Origin: Pseudomonas sp. Gutcm_11s
Lineage (GTDB): Bacteria; Pseudomonadota; Gammaproteobacteria; Pseudomonadales; Pseudomonadaceae
Direction: 5' to 3'
NCBI RefSeq assembly: GCF_028649395.1
Contig: NZ_JAQSUW010000018.1
Span: 62,001-126,000, forward strand
DNA length: 64,000 nucleotides
The position numbers and the translations under genes are program-made. Below, piece by piece: positions 51,809-62,789 of this stretch (the stretch's first letter is position 1; every line of letters begins with the position of its first letter). The notes beneath the pieces were generated by a model. It did no database searches. It had not been told where the DNA came from and saw only the letters and a program-made list of their open reading frames with translations.

Positions 51809-52681
51809 ATGGTCGCCACCCTCCGTCACCCGCAGCCCATAGGAGGCGCCACTCGGCGTCAGCCTATCGCTGCGCGCGGCGCGAGCCGGATGGTGGCCAA
51901 GGAACCGCTGGCCGCGCGCTTGCCGAAGCCGGACCTCGGCGGCCTGGCCAGCGGCTTCAAGCGTTTGGGCTGGCCGCTGCTGCTGGTGGTCCTGGGCCTT
52001 GGCACCTACGAGGGTGCCCAGCGTCTGCTGCCGTATGCCGACCGGCCGATCAGCCGCGTCAGTGTGCAGGGCGAGCTGAGTTACATCAGCCAGCAGGCCG
52101 TGCAGGAGCGCATCGCGCCCTATACCTCGGCCAGCTTCTTCACCATCGACCTGGCCGGCATGCGTGCCGAGCTGGAGCAGATGCCCTGGATCGCTCATGC
52201 GGAAGTACGCCGCGTATGGCCGGACCAGGTATCGATCACCCTGGAAGAGCAGCTGCCGGTGGCCCGTTGGGGCGATGGCGCGCTGCTCAACAACCAGGGG
52301 CGTGCCTTCGCCCCGCGCGAGGCCGCCAATTACGAACACCTGCCGCTGCTGTCCGGGCCGCAGCGCGCCCAACAGCAGGTGATGCAGCAGTACCAAGTGC
52401 TCAGCCAGCTGCTGCGTCCGTTGGGCTTCACCATCAGCAGCCTGGAGCTGCGCGAGCACGGCAGCTGGTTCATCAGTACCGCCCAGGGTGTGGACATCCT
52501 CCTGGGCCGGGATCACCTGGTCGACAAGATGCGCCGGCTCGCCAGCATCCACGACAAGGTGCTCAAGCAGCAGATCGCGAATATCGCGCGCATCGACCTG
52601 CGCTACGCCAACGGCCTGGCCGTGGCCTGGCGCGCGCCGGTGGCGCCGACGGCAACCGAAACGACGGTCGCCGTCCAGTGA
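51809..52681 (+). CDS. ftsQ: Cell division protein FtsQ
   Basis: Bitopic divisome protein, 290 residues: a long basic cytoplasmic N-terminus (1-50), transmembrane helix (about 53-69), POTRA domain (about 80-145; RVSVQGELSYI) and the FtsQ beta domain. It nucleates FtsQLB. The basic, Arg/Pro-rich N-terminal tail is typical for Pseudomonas. ftsA follows after 22 nt. Confidence 0.95.
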   Translation: MVATLRHPQPIGGATRRQPIAARGASRMVAKEPLAARLPKPDLGGLASGFKRLGWPLLLVVLGLGTYEGAQRLLPYADRPISRVSVQGELSYISQQAVQERIAPYTSASFFTIDLAGMRAELEQMPWIAHAEVRRVWPDQVSITLEEQLPVARWGDGALLNNQGRAFAPREAANYEHLPLLSGPQRAQQQVMQQYQVLSQLLRPLGFTISSLELREHGSWFISTAQGVDILLGRDHLVDKMRRLASIHDKVLKQQIANIARIDLRYANGLAVAWRAPVAPTATETTVAVQ

Positions 52682-52703
52682 ATCGAGGAGAACAGTAGAG
52701 ATC

Positions 52704-53948
52704 ATGGCAAGCGTGCAGAGCGGCAAGATGATCGTCGGCCTGGACATCGGCACCTCCAAGGTGGTGGCGCTGGTGGGCGAGGTGACCGCAGATGGCGACC
52801 TGGATATCGTCGGTATCGGTACCAGCCCGTCGCGCGGCCTGAAGAAGGGCGTGGTGGTGAACATCGAGTCCACCGTGCAGTCGATCCAGCGCGCCATCGA
52901 AGAGGCGCAGCTGATGGCCGGCTGTCGCATCCACTCGGCTTTCGTCGGCATCGCCGGCAACCACATCCGCAGCCTGAACAGCCACGGCATCGTCGCCATT
53001 CGCGACCGCGAAGTGAGCCCTGCCGACCTGGAGCGGGTGCTTGATGCCGCCCAGGCCGTGGCCATTCCGGCCGACCAGCGTGTGCTGCACACCCTGCCGC
53101 AGGACTACGTGATCGATAACCAGGAGGGCGTGCGCGAGCCGCTCGGCATGTCCGGCGTGCGCCTGGAGGCCAAGGTGCACGTGGTCACCTGCGCCACCAA
53201 CGCCGCGCAGAACGTCGAGAAGTGCGTGCGCCGCTGCGGCCTGGAAGTGGACGACATAATTCTGGAACAGCTGGCTTCCGCCTACTCGGTGCTGACCGAG
53301 GACGAGAAGGAGCTGGGTGTGTGCCTGGTCGACATCGGTGGCGGTACCACCGACATCGCCATCTTCGCCGATGGTGCGATACGTCACACGGCGGTGATTC
53401 CGATCGCCGGCGACCAGGTCACCAATGATATTGCAATGGCATTACGCACCCCGACCCAGTATGCCGAGGAAATCAAGATTCGGTATGCTTGCGCCCTAGC
53501 CAAACTGGCGGGTCCAGGGGAAACCATCAAGGTTCCCAGTGTGGGAGACCGGCCACCGCGGGAGCTGTCCCGTCAAGCTCTGGCCGAGGTTGTAGAGCCC
53601 CGTTACGACGAGCTCTTCACCCTCATCCAGGCCGAGCTGCGGCGCAGCGGCTACGAGGACATGATTCCGGCTGGGATCGTCCTCACCGGCGGCACCGCCA
53701 AGATGGAAGGCGCCGTCGAACTGGCCGAAGAGATCTTTCACATGCCGGTGCGTTTGGGCGTACCCCACAGCGTCAAGGGACTGACCGACGTCGTGCGTAA
53801 TCCTATCTATTCCACAGGCGTGGGCCTGCTGATGTATGGGCTGCGGAAGCAGTCCGACGGCTACCACGTGCCTGGAATCCAATATGGCGATGAGCCCAAA
53901 ACACCGGTACTGGAACGGCTTAAACGCTGGGTCCAGGGCAATTTTTGA
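52704..53948 (+). CDS. ftsA: Cell division protein FtsA
   Basis: Actin-like ATPase (414 residues) that anchors FtsZ to the membrane. Phosphate-1 GLDIGTSKVVALVG near the N-terminus, the 1C/SHS2 insertion, LVDIGGGTTDIAIF, and a C-terminal amphipathic helix (LERLKRWVQGNF). The region 53250-53620 uses codons that are rare in the rest of the window (ATA, TTA, CTA, CCA, GGA), although the protein sequence is conserved. Start ATG 52704 after GAGGAG. Confidence 0.97.
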   Translation: MASVQSGKMIVGLDIGTSKVVALVGEVTADGDLDIVGIGTSPSRGLKKGVVVNIESTVQSIQRAIEEAQLMAGCRIHSAFVGIAGNHIRSLNSHGIVAIRDREVSPADLERVLDAAQAVAIPADQRVLHTLPQDYVIDNQEGVREPLGMSGVRLEAKVHVVTCATNAAQNVEKCVRRCGLEVDDIILEQLASAYSVLTEDEKELGVCLVDIGGGTTDIAIFADGAIRHTAVIPIAGDQVTNDIAMALRTPTQYAEEIKIRYACALAKLAGPGETIKVPSVGDRPPRELSRQALAEVVEPRYDELFTLIQAELRRSGYEDMIPAGIVLTGGTAKMEGAVELAEEIFHMPVRLGVPHSVKGLTDVVRNPIYSTGVGLLMYGLRKQSDGYHVPGIQYGDEPKTPVLERLKRWVQGNF

Positions 53949-54000
53949 TGTGAAACCCGCGGTAGCTGTAGGCGATAACTAAAAAGGAAGGAGAGGGGAA

Positions 54001-55200
54001 ATGTTCGAATTAGTAGATAACGCTCCACAAAGCGCAGTTATCAAAGTGATCGGCGTGGGCGGCGGCGGCGGTAACGCCGTCAACCACATGATCAAAAACA
54101 ACATCGAAGGCGTGGAATTCATCTGCGCCAATACCGACGCGCAGGCGCTGAAGAACGTCGGCGCGCGTACCGTGCTGCAACTCGGCCCTGGCGTGACCAA
54201 GGGCCTGGGCGCTGGTACCAACCCGGAAATCGGCCGTCAGGCCGCCATGGAAGACCGTGAGCGCATCGCCGAAGTGCTGAATGGCGCCGACATGGTCTTC
54301 ATCACCACCGGCATGGGTGGCGGTACCGGTACCGGTGCAGCGCCGATCATCGCCGAAGTGGCGAAGGAAATGGGCATTCTCACTGTTGCCGTGGTGACCC
54401 GTCCGTTCCCGTTCGAAGGCCGCAAGCGCATGCAGGTCGCCGACGAAGGCATCCGCGCTCTGTCCGACGTGGTCGACTCGCTGATCACCATCCCCAACGA
54501 GAAGCTGCTGACCATCCTCGGCAAAGACGCCAGCCTGCTGTCCGCCTTCGCCAAGGCTGACGACGTGCTGTCCGGCGCCGTGCGTGGCATCTCCGACATC
54601 ATGCAGCGTCCGGGCCTGATGAACGTCGACTTCGCCGACGTGAAAACCGTGATGGGCGAGATGGGCATGGCCATGATGGGTACCGGCTGCGCCAGCGGTC
54701 CGAACCGTGCTCGCGAGGCCACCGAGGCCGCCATCCGCAACCCGCTGCTGGAAGACGTCAACCTGCAGGGCGCGCGTGGCATCCTGGTCAACATCACTGC
54801 CGGTCTGGACCTGTCCCTGGGCGAATACGCCGCTGTGGGCGAGATCATCGAGGCCTTCGCCTCGGAAGCTGCGACCGTCAAGGTCGGTGCTGTGATCGAT
54901 CCGGACATGCGTGACGAGCTGCACGTGACCGTGGTCGCTACCGGCCTGGGCGCGCGCATCGAGAAGCCGGTCAAGGTGGTCGACAACACCATCGCAGCCG
55001 CTGCCGTTGCCACTCCGGCCGCTACCATCAGCGCCGCTCCGCGTGCCGCCGAGCAACCGGCCGTCAACTACAAGGACTACGAGCGCCCGACCGTTCAGCG
55101 CCAGAGCCTCGCCGGCAGTGCCGCCGCAGCCAAGCTGAACAATCAGGATGACCTGGACTATCTGGATATCCCGGCCTTCCTGCGTCGTCAGGCTGATTGA
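54001..55200 (+). CDS. ftsZ: Cell division protein FtsZ
   Basis: Tubulin-like GTPase that forms the Z-ring (399 residues). The GTP signature is GGGTGTGAAP; the T7 loop lies near NVDFADVKTV. A variable linker (about 320-380) leads to the conserved C-terminal peptide DYLDIPAFLRRQAD that binds FtsA and ZipA. A very strong Shine-Dalgarno (AAGGAAGGAGAGG) precedes ATG, fitting the high FtsZ:FtsA ratio. Confidence 0.98.
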   Translation: MFELVDNAPQSAVIKVIGVGGGGGNAVNHMIKNNIEGVEFICANTDAQALKNVGARTVLQLGPGVTKGLGAGTNPEIGRQAAMEDRERIAEVLNGADMVFITTGMGGGTGTGAAPIIAEVAKEMGILTVAVVTRPFPFEGRKRMQVADEGIRALSDVVDSLITIPNEKLLTILGKDASLLSAFAKADDVLSGAVRGISDIMQRPGLMNVDFADVKTVMGEMGMAMMGTGCASGPNRAREATEAAIRNPLLEDVNLQGARGILVNITAGLDLSLGEYAAVGEIIEAFASEAATVKVGAVIDPDMRDELHVTVVATGLGARIEKPVKVVDNTIAAAAVATPAATISAAPRAAEQPAVNYKDYERPTVQRQSLAGSAAAAKLNNQDDLDYLDIPAFLRRQAD

Positions 55201-55254
55201 TGCTGTCTATCAGGAGTATATCGGTGATTGGTGTTCAGCAAAGGGCGGTTCTGC

Positions 55255-55260
55255 TATCAT
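55255..55260 (+). promoter_or_regulatory. Candidate -10 of lpxC
   Basis: TATCAT (5/6 match) lies 46 nt upstream of lpxC in the 106-nt gap after ftsZ; a partial -35 (TGTTCA, 55232-55237) is 17 nt away. It would let lpxC be expressed apart from the division genes. Confidence 0.5.
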
Positions 55261-55306
55261 CGCCGCCCATTGTTGAAAACAGTTCGCAACAAGCGCAGCC
55301 AAGACC

Positions 55307-56218
55307 ATGATCAGACAACGCACCCTGAAGAACATCATTCGCGCCACCGGTGTTGGCCTGCACTCGGGGGAGAAGGTTTACCTGACCCTCAAGCCAGCCC
55401 CAGTGGATACCGGAATCGTGTTCCGTCGCACCGATCTGGACCCGGTCGTGGAGATCCCCGCCCGCGCCGAGAACGTCGGTGAGACCACCATGTCGACCAC
55501 TCTGGTCAATGGTGACGTCAAGGTGGACACCGTCGAGCACTTGCTTTCGGCCATGGCAGGCCTGGGCATCGACAACGCCTACGTCGAGCTGTCGGCGTCA
55601 GAAGTCCCGATCATGGATGGCAGTGCCGGTCCCTTTGTATTCCTGATTCAATCGGCGGGCCTGGAAGAACAGGAAGCACCGAAGAAATTCATCCGCGTGC
55701 TGCGCGAAGTGACTGTGGAAGAGGGCGACAAGCGCGCCACTTTCCTGCCCTTCGACGGCTTCAAGGTGAGCTTCGAGATCGATTTCGATCACCCGGTGTT
55801 CCGTGGTCGTACCCAGACCGCCAGCGTCGACTTCTCCAGCACTTCCTTCGTCAAGGAAGTGAGCCGCGCGCGGACCTTCGGGTTCATGCGTGACATCGAG
55901 TTCCTGCGTTCGCAGAACCTGGCACTCGGCGGCAGCGTGGAAAACGCCATCGTCGTGGACGAGTTCCGCGTGCTCAACGAAGACGGCCTCCGTTATGAGG
56001 ACGAATTCGTCAAGCACAAGATCCTCGACGCCATCGGCGATCTCTACCTGCTGGGCAACAGCCTGATCGGCGAATTCCGTGGCTTCAAGTCGGGCCATGC
56101 GCTGAATAATCGTCTGCTGCGCACCCTGATCGAGCAACAAGATGCTTGGGAAGTGGTGATCTTCGACGACGCCAGCACCGCGCCGATCTCCTACATGCGC
56201 CCGGTTGCGGCCGTGTAA
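55307..56218 (+). CDS. lpxC: UDP-3-O-acyl-GlcNAc deacetylase LpxC
   Basis: Zinc deacetylase (303 residues) that commits the cell to lipid A synthesis. Zn ligands are H78 (TVEHLLSAM), and the HKILD motif supplies H237 and D241 (KHKILDAIGD). In E. coli its level is set by FtsH; the C-terminus here (MRPVAAV) is similar. Ends the dcw-lpxC block and is followed by a terminator. Confidence 0.98.
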   Translation: MIRQRTLKNIIRATGVGLHSGEKVYLTLKPAPVDTGIVFRRTDLDPVVEIPARAENVGETTMSTTLVNGDVKVDTVEHLLSAMAGLGIDNAYVELSASEVPIMDGSAGPFVFLIQSAGLEEQEAPKKFIRVLREVTVEEGDKRATFLPFDGFKVSFEIDFDHPVFRGRTQTASVDFSSTSFVKEVSRARTFGFMRDIEFLRSQNLALGGSVENAIVVDEFRVLNEDGLRYEDEFVKHKILDAIGDLYLLGNSLIGEFRGFKSGHALNNRLLRTLIEQQDAWEVVIFDDASTAPISYMRPVAAV

Positions 56219-56244
56219 GCAATACCCCTCCCTTCTGTTGTATT

Positions 56245-56273
56245 CAGGCCACCCTCGGGTGGCCTGTTTTTTT
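56245..56273 (+). terminator. Intrinsic terminator of lpxC
   Basis: CAGGCCACCC / GGGTGGCCTG, a 10-bp stem with a 2-nt centre, followed by seven T residues. Confidence 0.92.
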
Positions 56274-56302
56274 CTGGCTCCTGTCTCTGCTGAATCGAGA
56301 GC

Positions 56303-56755
56303 TCAATCGCGCTTGGCGTTGCGCGCCAGGCGTTCGAGGGCTGCGCGCAACTTGGGGTCGTCGATGCCTTCGGCAGCGCTGCACAGGCTGTCGGCAGCGG
56401 CTTCGGATAGCTCGGTCTTGTTCGTCTGGTAGGTCGCGTGAGTGTTCGGTGGGCGCACCTTGACCTGGATCTTCTGCAGCCCGGTGAATTCGGGGAGTGC
56501 CTGCAGCAGGCGTTGCAGGCGCCGCTGTTGGTAGTGCAGGCGGGTCGCCCAGTGGCCGTTGCTGGTCAGCAGCAACAGGCAGCCGTCATGCCAGCTGGCC
56601 ACCTGGCAATGCTCGCGCGCCGCTGGCTCCAGCTGTGCCTCCACCAGGGCCTGTAGCTTGCCCAGGCGCTGTGCAGCGCTGAACAACGCCTGCAGTGGCT
56701 TGTGTTCGCGCAGCAGGGCGTTGGGGGTCTTGGCTTTGGGTGGGCGCAGGCTCAT
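56303..56755 (-). CDS. DciA-like DUF721 protein
   Basis: A 150-residue protein of the DUF721/DciA family, the ancestral bacterial loader of the DnaB helicase. Recognised by the KH-like half-domain around REHCQVASWHDGCLLLLTSNGHWATRL and a helical, charged C-terminus (PKLRAALERLARNAKRD). Start uncertain: ATG at 56755 (MSLRPPK) matches relatives; ATG at 56785 has a better purine-rich site upstream. Divergent from secA. Confidence 0.87.
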   Translation of the reverse strand: MSLRPPKAKTPNALLREHKPLQALFSAAQRLGKLQALVEAQLEPAAREHCQVASWHDGCLLLLTSNGHWATRLHYQQRRLQRLLQALPEFTGLQKIQVKVRPPNTHATYQTNKTELSEAAADSLCSAAEGIDDPKLRAALERLARNAKRD

Positions 56756-56912
56756 GGCGGTGGCTTCGGACGATGGTGCGCCCATGTTAGCAAAGCCCCC
56801 TTGCAGCTGTCGGTTGCCGTCCCCATATAGGAAGAACGACGCGTTGGCGGGCGCGCTTGGCGTATCCGCGAGGCTCGCGGGAGTTCGCCCTTTTCTCGCC
56901 AACGTTTCCGAG

Positions 56913-56918
56913 TAGAAT
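56913..56918 (+). promoter_or_regulatory. Candidate -10 of secA
   Basis: TAGAAT lies 85 nt upstream of secA with a T-rich, weak -35 (TTTTCT). The leader downstream is C-rich (CCACCCCCCATCCCC) and then reaches the start. No SecM-like upstream ORF is recognised. Confidence 0.45.
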
Positions 56919-57003
56919 GCCCCCTTTGCATGCGGCCGAGCAGGCCGTCGGGCAGGTCCTCCGGGGCCACCCCCCATCCCCTTGAGTGGAAGAATCCGTC
57001 GAT

Positions 57004-59736
<2,733 letters not shown>

Positions 59737-59760
59737 ACCGCACCTAGCCTGCTATACCAG

Positions 59761-59797
59761 AAACGCCGCGACCGGCTCAGCCGCTCGCGGCGTTTTT
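59761..59797 (+). terminator. Intrinsic terminator of secA
   Basis: AAACGCCGCGA / TCGCGGCGTTT outer stem with an inner CGGC-TCA-GCCG stem, followed by T residues; ends 38 nt before argJ. Confidence 0.9.
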
Positions 59798-59835
59798 CCA
59801 ATTTCTGTGTCACTGCCTTAGTAAGGAGCGCTCCT

Positions 59836-61068
59836 ATGGCCGTCGGTCTCGGTCCCCTGCCCAAGCTGCACCCGGTTCCCGGTTTCGAACTCGGTATCGC
59901 CTCCGCCGGCATCAAGCGCCCGGGGCGCAAGGACGTGGTGGTGATGCGCTGCGCCGAAGGCTCGCGCGTGGCTGGCGTGACCACCACCAACGCCTTCTGT
60001 GCGGCTCCCGTGATCGTCACCCGCGAGCGCGTGGAAGGTGATGTGCGCTATCTGCTGACCAACACCGGCAACGCCAATGCCGGCACCGGCCCGGATGGCC
60101 TGACCAACGCCCGCCGCACCTGCGCCGCGCTGGCCGCATTGACCGGCGTTGCCGAGGACGCCGTGCTGCCGTTCTCCACCGGCGTGATCGGCGAGCCGCT
60201 GCCGGTGGCCAAGATCGAGGGCGCGCTGCAGGCCGCCCTGGACGATCTGCACGAGGACCACTGGGCCGAGGCCGCCACCGGCATCATGACCACCGACACC
60301 CTGCCCAAGGGCGCCAGCCGCCAGTTCCAGCACGATGGCGTGACTGTCACCGTGACCGGCATCAGCAAGGGCGCAGGCATGATCCGCCCGAACATGGCCA
60401 CCATGCTCGGCTACATCGCCACCGACGCCAAGGTCGCCCGCGACGTGCTGCAGGCCCTGGTACGCGATGCGGCGAACAAGTCGTTCAACCGCATCACCAT
60501 CGACGGCGACACCTCGACCAACGACTGCTGCATGCTGATCGCCACCGGCCAGGCTGCCCTGCCGGAGATCACCGCGGCTTCCGGCGAGCTGTTCGCCAAG
60601 CTCAAGCAGGCGGTGCTGGAGGTGTTCATGGAAGTGGCCCAGGCCATCGTCCGTGACGGCGAGGGCGCCACCAAGTTCGTTACCGTGCAGGTCAACGGCG
60701 GCGGCAATCATCAGGAGTGCCTGGACGTGGCCTACGCCGTGGCCCACTCGCCGCTGATCAAGACCGCGCTGTTCGCCTCCGATCCCAACTGGGGTCGCAT
60801 CCTCGCTGCCGTGGGCTATGCCGGCGTGCCGAACCTGGACGTGAGCCTGATCGACGTGTTCCTCGGCGATTCGCGCCAGGGCGAGGTGCGCATCGCCAAC
60901 CAGGGCGGCCGCGATGCCAGCTACACCGAGACGCAAGGTGCGGCGGTGATGGCTCGTGCAGAGATCGGCATCCGTATCGAGCTGGGTCGCGGCGATTGCA
61001 GCGAAACCATCTGGACCACCGACCTGTCCCACGAGTACGTGAAGATCAACGCCGAATACCGCACCTGA
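59836..61068 (+). CDS. argJ: Bifunctional ornithine acetyltransferase / N-acetylglutamate synthase ArgJ
   Basis: Moves the acetyl group from N-acetylornithine to glutamate in the cyclic arginine pathway. The 410-residue precursor self-cleaves before T189 in the motif MATMLGYIATDA, giving alpha and beta chains; T189 is the nucleophile. The oxyanion TG motif region (NTGNANAGTG) is present. Whether it is mono- or bifunctional cannot be read from the sequence. Strong AAGGAG. Confidence 0.97.
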   Translation: MAVGLGPLPKLHPVPGFELGIASAGIKRPGRKDVVVMRCAEGSRVAGVTTTNAFCAAPVIVTRERVEGDVRYLLTNTGNANAGTGPDGLTNARRTCAALAALTGVAEDAVLPFSTGVIGEPLPVAKIEGALQAALDDLHEDHWAEAATGIMTTDTLPKGASRQFQHDGVTVTVTGISKGAGMIRPNMATMLGYIATDAKVARDVLQALVRDAANKSFNRITIDGDTSTNDCCMLIATGQAALPEITAASGELFAKLKQAVLEVFMEVAQAIVRDGEGATKFVTVQVNGGGNHQECLDVAYAVAHSPLIKTALFASDPNWGRILAAVGYAGVPNLDVSLIDVFLGDSRQGEVRIANQGGRDASYTETQGAAVMARAEIGIRIELGRGDCSETIWTTDLSHEYVKINAEYRT

Positions 61069-61076
61069 CGGTTCGC

Positions 61077-61099
61077 GGCCGGGGCGTCCTGCCCCGGCC
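61077..61099 (+). other. Stem-loop after argJ
   Basis: GGCCGGGGC / GCCCCGGCC with a 5-nt loop, 8 nt after the argJ stop. No T-run, so termination is uncertain. Confidence 0.5.
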
Positions 61100-61142
61100 C
61101 GCTGTGTTGCCATTCCCCGCGCTCATGGGGGCATGCGCACAC

Positions 61143-61183
61143 GGAATTGCTCGCGGCCGCCAGGCCTGCGACGCTCCTCCTAC
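61143..61183. repeat. Possible degenerate Pseudomonas REP-type element
   Basis: The stretch GAATTGCTCGCGGCCGCC followed by AGGCCTGCGACGCTCCTCC and TAC resembles, loosely, the REP family that reads ATTCGCGG...GCTCCTAC in many Pseudomonas. It lies in the 135-nt argJ-GST gap. Only one copy is seen in the window. Confidence 0.25.
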
Positions 61184-61203
61184 CCCCTCTCTAGGAGAAC
61201 CAC

Positions 61204-61836
61204 ATGCCCCTCAAACTGGTGATAGGCGACAAGAACTATTCCTCCTGGTCGCTGCGCGCCGCGCTGGCCATGGATCTGACCGGTTCGCCCTACGAAGAGA
61301 TCAAGGTGCGCCTGTACCAGCCGGACAGCCGCAGCCAGCTGCTGAGCCACGCGCCGACCGGCAAGGTGCCGGTGCTGCTGACCGAGGAAGGCCCGGTGTG
61401 GGACTCCCTGGCCATCGCCGAGTACTTGGCCGAGCGTTTCCCCGAGGCGCATCTGTGGCCGCGTGGCCAGTACGCCCGCGCCCTGGCGCGCAGCGTCTGC
61501 GCCGAAATGCACAGCGGTTTCATGGCCCTGCGCAGCCACATGTCCATGGACCTGGCGCGTGACCAGGCGCTGGCCGAGATTCCGGCCGAGGTGCAGGCCG
61601 ATATCGATCGCGTGTGCCGCCTGTGGGCCGATTGCCGCCAGCGCTTCGGCCAGGACGGTGCCTTCCTGTTCGGCCACGCCAGCATCGCCGATGCCTTCTT
61701 CGCGCCGGTGGCGGCGCGCCTGCGCAGCTATCGGGTGGCCTTGCCAGAAGCGGCCGCCGCCTATGTCGACACCATCTATCAATGGCCGGCGTTCGGTCGC
61801 TGGTACCAGGCCGCTCTCGAGGAGGTACAGGGGTGA
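61204..61836 (+). CDS. Glutathione S-transferase family protein
   Basis: A 210-residue cytosolic GST. The N-terminal thioredoxin-like domain has the catalytic serine region NYSSWSLRAALA, the cis-Pro TGKVPVLL and the glutathione-binding WDSLAIAEYL; the all-alpha C-terminal domain follows. Closest to the SSN/YfcF-like or zeta-like classes by eye. Substrate unknown. Overlaps the next gene by 4 nt (GTGA), so both are probably co-translated. Confidence 0.92.
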   Translation: MPLKLVIGDKNYSSWSLRAALAMDLTGSPYEEIKVRLYQPDSRSQLLSHAPTGKVPVLLTEEGPVWDSLAIAEYLAERFPEAHLWPRGQYARALARSVCAEMHSGFMALRSHMSMDLARDQALAEIPAEVQADIDRVCRLWADCRQRFGQDGAFLFGHASIADAFFAPVAARLRSYRVALPEAAAAYVDTIYQWPAFGRWYQAALEEVQG

Positions 61837-62774
61837 AACGTGTGCATGTGGCCGCGGCGGTGATCCGTGGCGCGGACGGGCGGGTGCTGATCGCCAAGCG
61901 CCCGCAGGACAAGCATCAGGGTGGCCTGTGGGAGTTTCCCGGTGGCAAGGTCGAGGAGGGCGAGGCCGTCGAGCTGGCCCTGTCCCGCGAGCTGGAAGAG
62001 GAGCTGGGCATCCGTGTCAGCGTCGCCCGGCCGCTGATCCAGGTGCATCACGACTACCCGGACAAGCAGGTGCTGCTGGATGTCTGGGAGGTTTCCTCCT
62101 TCACCGGCGAGCCGCATGGCGCCGAGGGCCAGCCACTGGCCTGGGCCGATGAGCATGAGCTGCTCGACTACGAGTTCCCCGCCGCCAACAAACCCATAGT
62201 TTCGGCGGCGCGCCTGCCGGACACCTACCTGATAACGCCCGAGGGCCTGGAGCCGGCCGAACTGATGCGCGGCGTGCGCGCCGCCCTGGCCGCCGGTGCC
62301 AAGCTGATCCAGCTGCGCGCGCCGAACATGTTCGACCCGCAGTACCGCGACCTGGCGGTGGACATCCAGGGCCTGTGCGCCGGCAAGGCGCAGCTGATGC
62401 TCAAGGGGCCGTTGGAGTGGCTGGGCGACTTCCCCGCCGCTGGCTGGCACCTGACCGCCGAGCAGCTGCGCAAGTACGCGCCCAATGGCCGGCCCTTCCC
62501 CGGTCAGCGCTGGCTGGCTGCCTCCTGCCACAGTGCCGAGGAGCTGGCCCTGGCCGCGCGCATGGGCGTGGACTTCGTCACCCTGTCGCCGGTGCAGGCC
62601 ACCCAGACCCACCCGGACGCTGCGCCGCTGGGCTGGGACGCCGCTGCCGAGCTGCTGCGCGGCAGCAACATCCCGGCCTTCCTGCTCGGTGGTGTCGGTC
62701 CGCAGGAGCGCGAGCGCGCCTGGCAGGCCGGTGCCCAGGGCGTGGCTGGCATTCGCGCGTTCTGGCCGGTCTGA
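61833..62774 (+). CDS. Nudix hydrolase (MutT) fused to a ThiE-like domain
   Basis: A 313-residue fusion. Residues 1-130 form a MutT-type Nudix domain with the box GGKVEEGEAVELALSRELEE-type signature and a KRPQDKHQGGLWEFPGG segment, expected to hydrolyse 8-oxo-dGTP. Residues 135-313 are a thiamine-phosphate-synthase-like barrel in which the usual catalytic signatures are altered (QLRAPN, no ND pair, TQTHP in place of TPTK). GTG start at 61833, with GGAGG upstream. The fusion is known in Pseudomonas relatives; the second domain's role is unclear. Confidence 0.92.
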   Translation: MKRVHVAAAVIRGADGRVLIAKRPQDKHQGGLWEFPGGKVEEGEAVELALSRELEEELGIRVSVARPLIQVHHDYPDKQVLLDVWEVSSFTGEPHGAEGQPLAWADEHELLDYEFPAANKPIVSAARLPDTYLITPEGLEPAELMRGVRAALAAGAKLIQLRAPNMFDPQYRDLAVDIQGLCAGKAQLMLKGPLEWLGDFPAAGWHLTAEQLRKYAPNGRPFPGQRWLAASCHSAEELALAARMGVDFVTLSPVQATQTHPDAAPLGWDAAAELLRGSNIPAFLLGGVGPQERERAWQAGAQGVAGIRAFWPV

Positions 62775-62789
62775 CTCGGTCGCTGCCGG

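Noticed and set aside
56919..57003. SecM-like arrest peptide gene upstream of secA
   Set aside because: No start codon with a ribosome site and no reading frame of useful length with an arrest-like motif in the leader.
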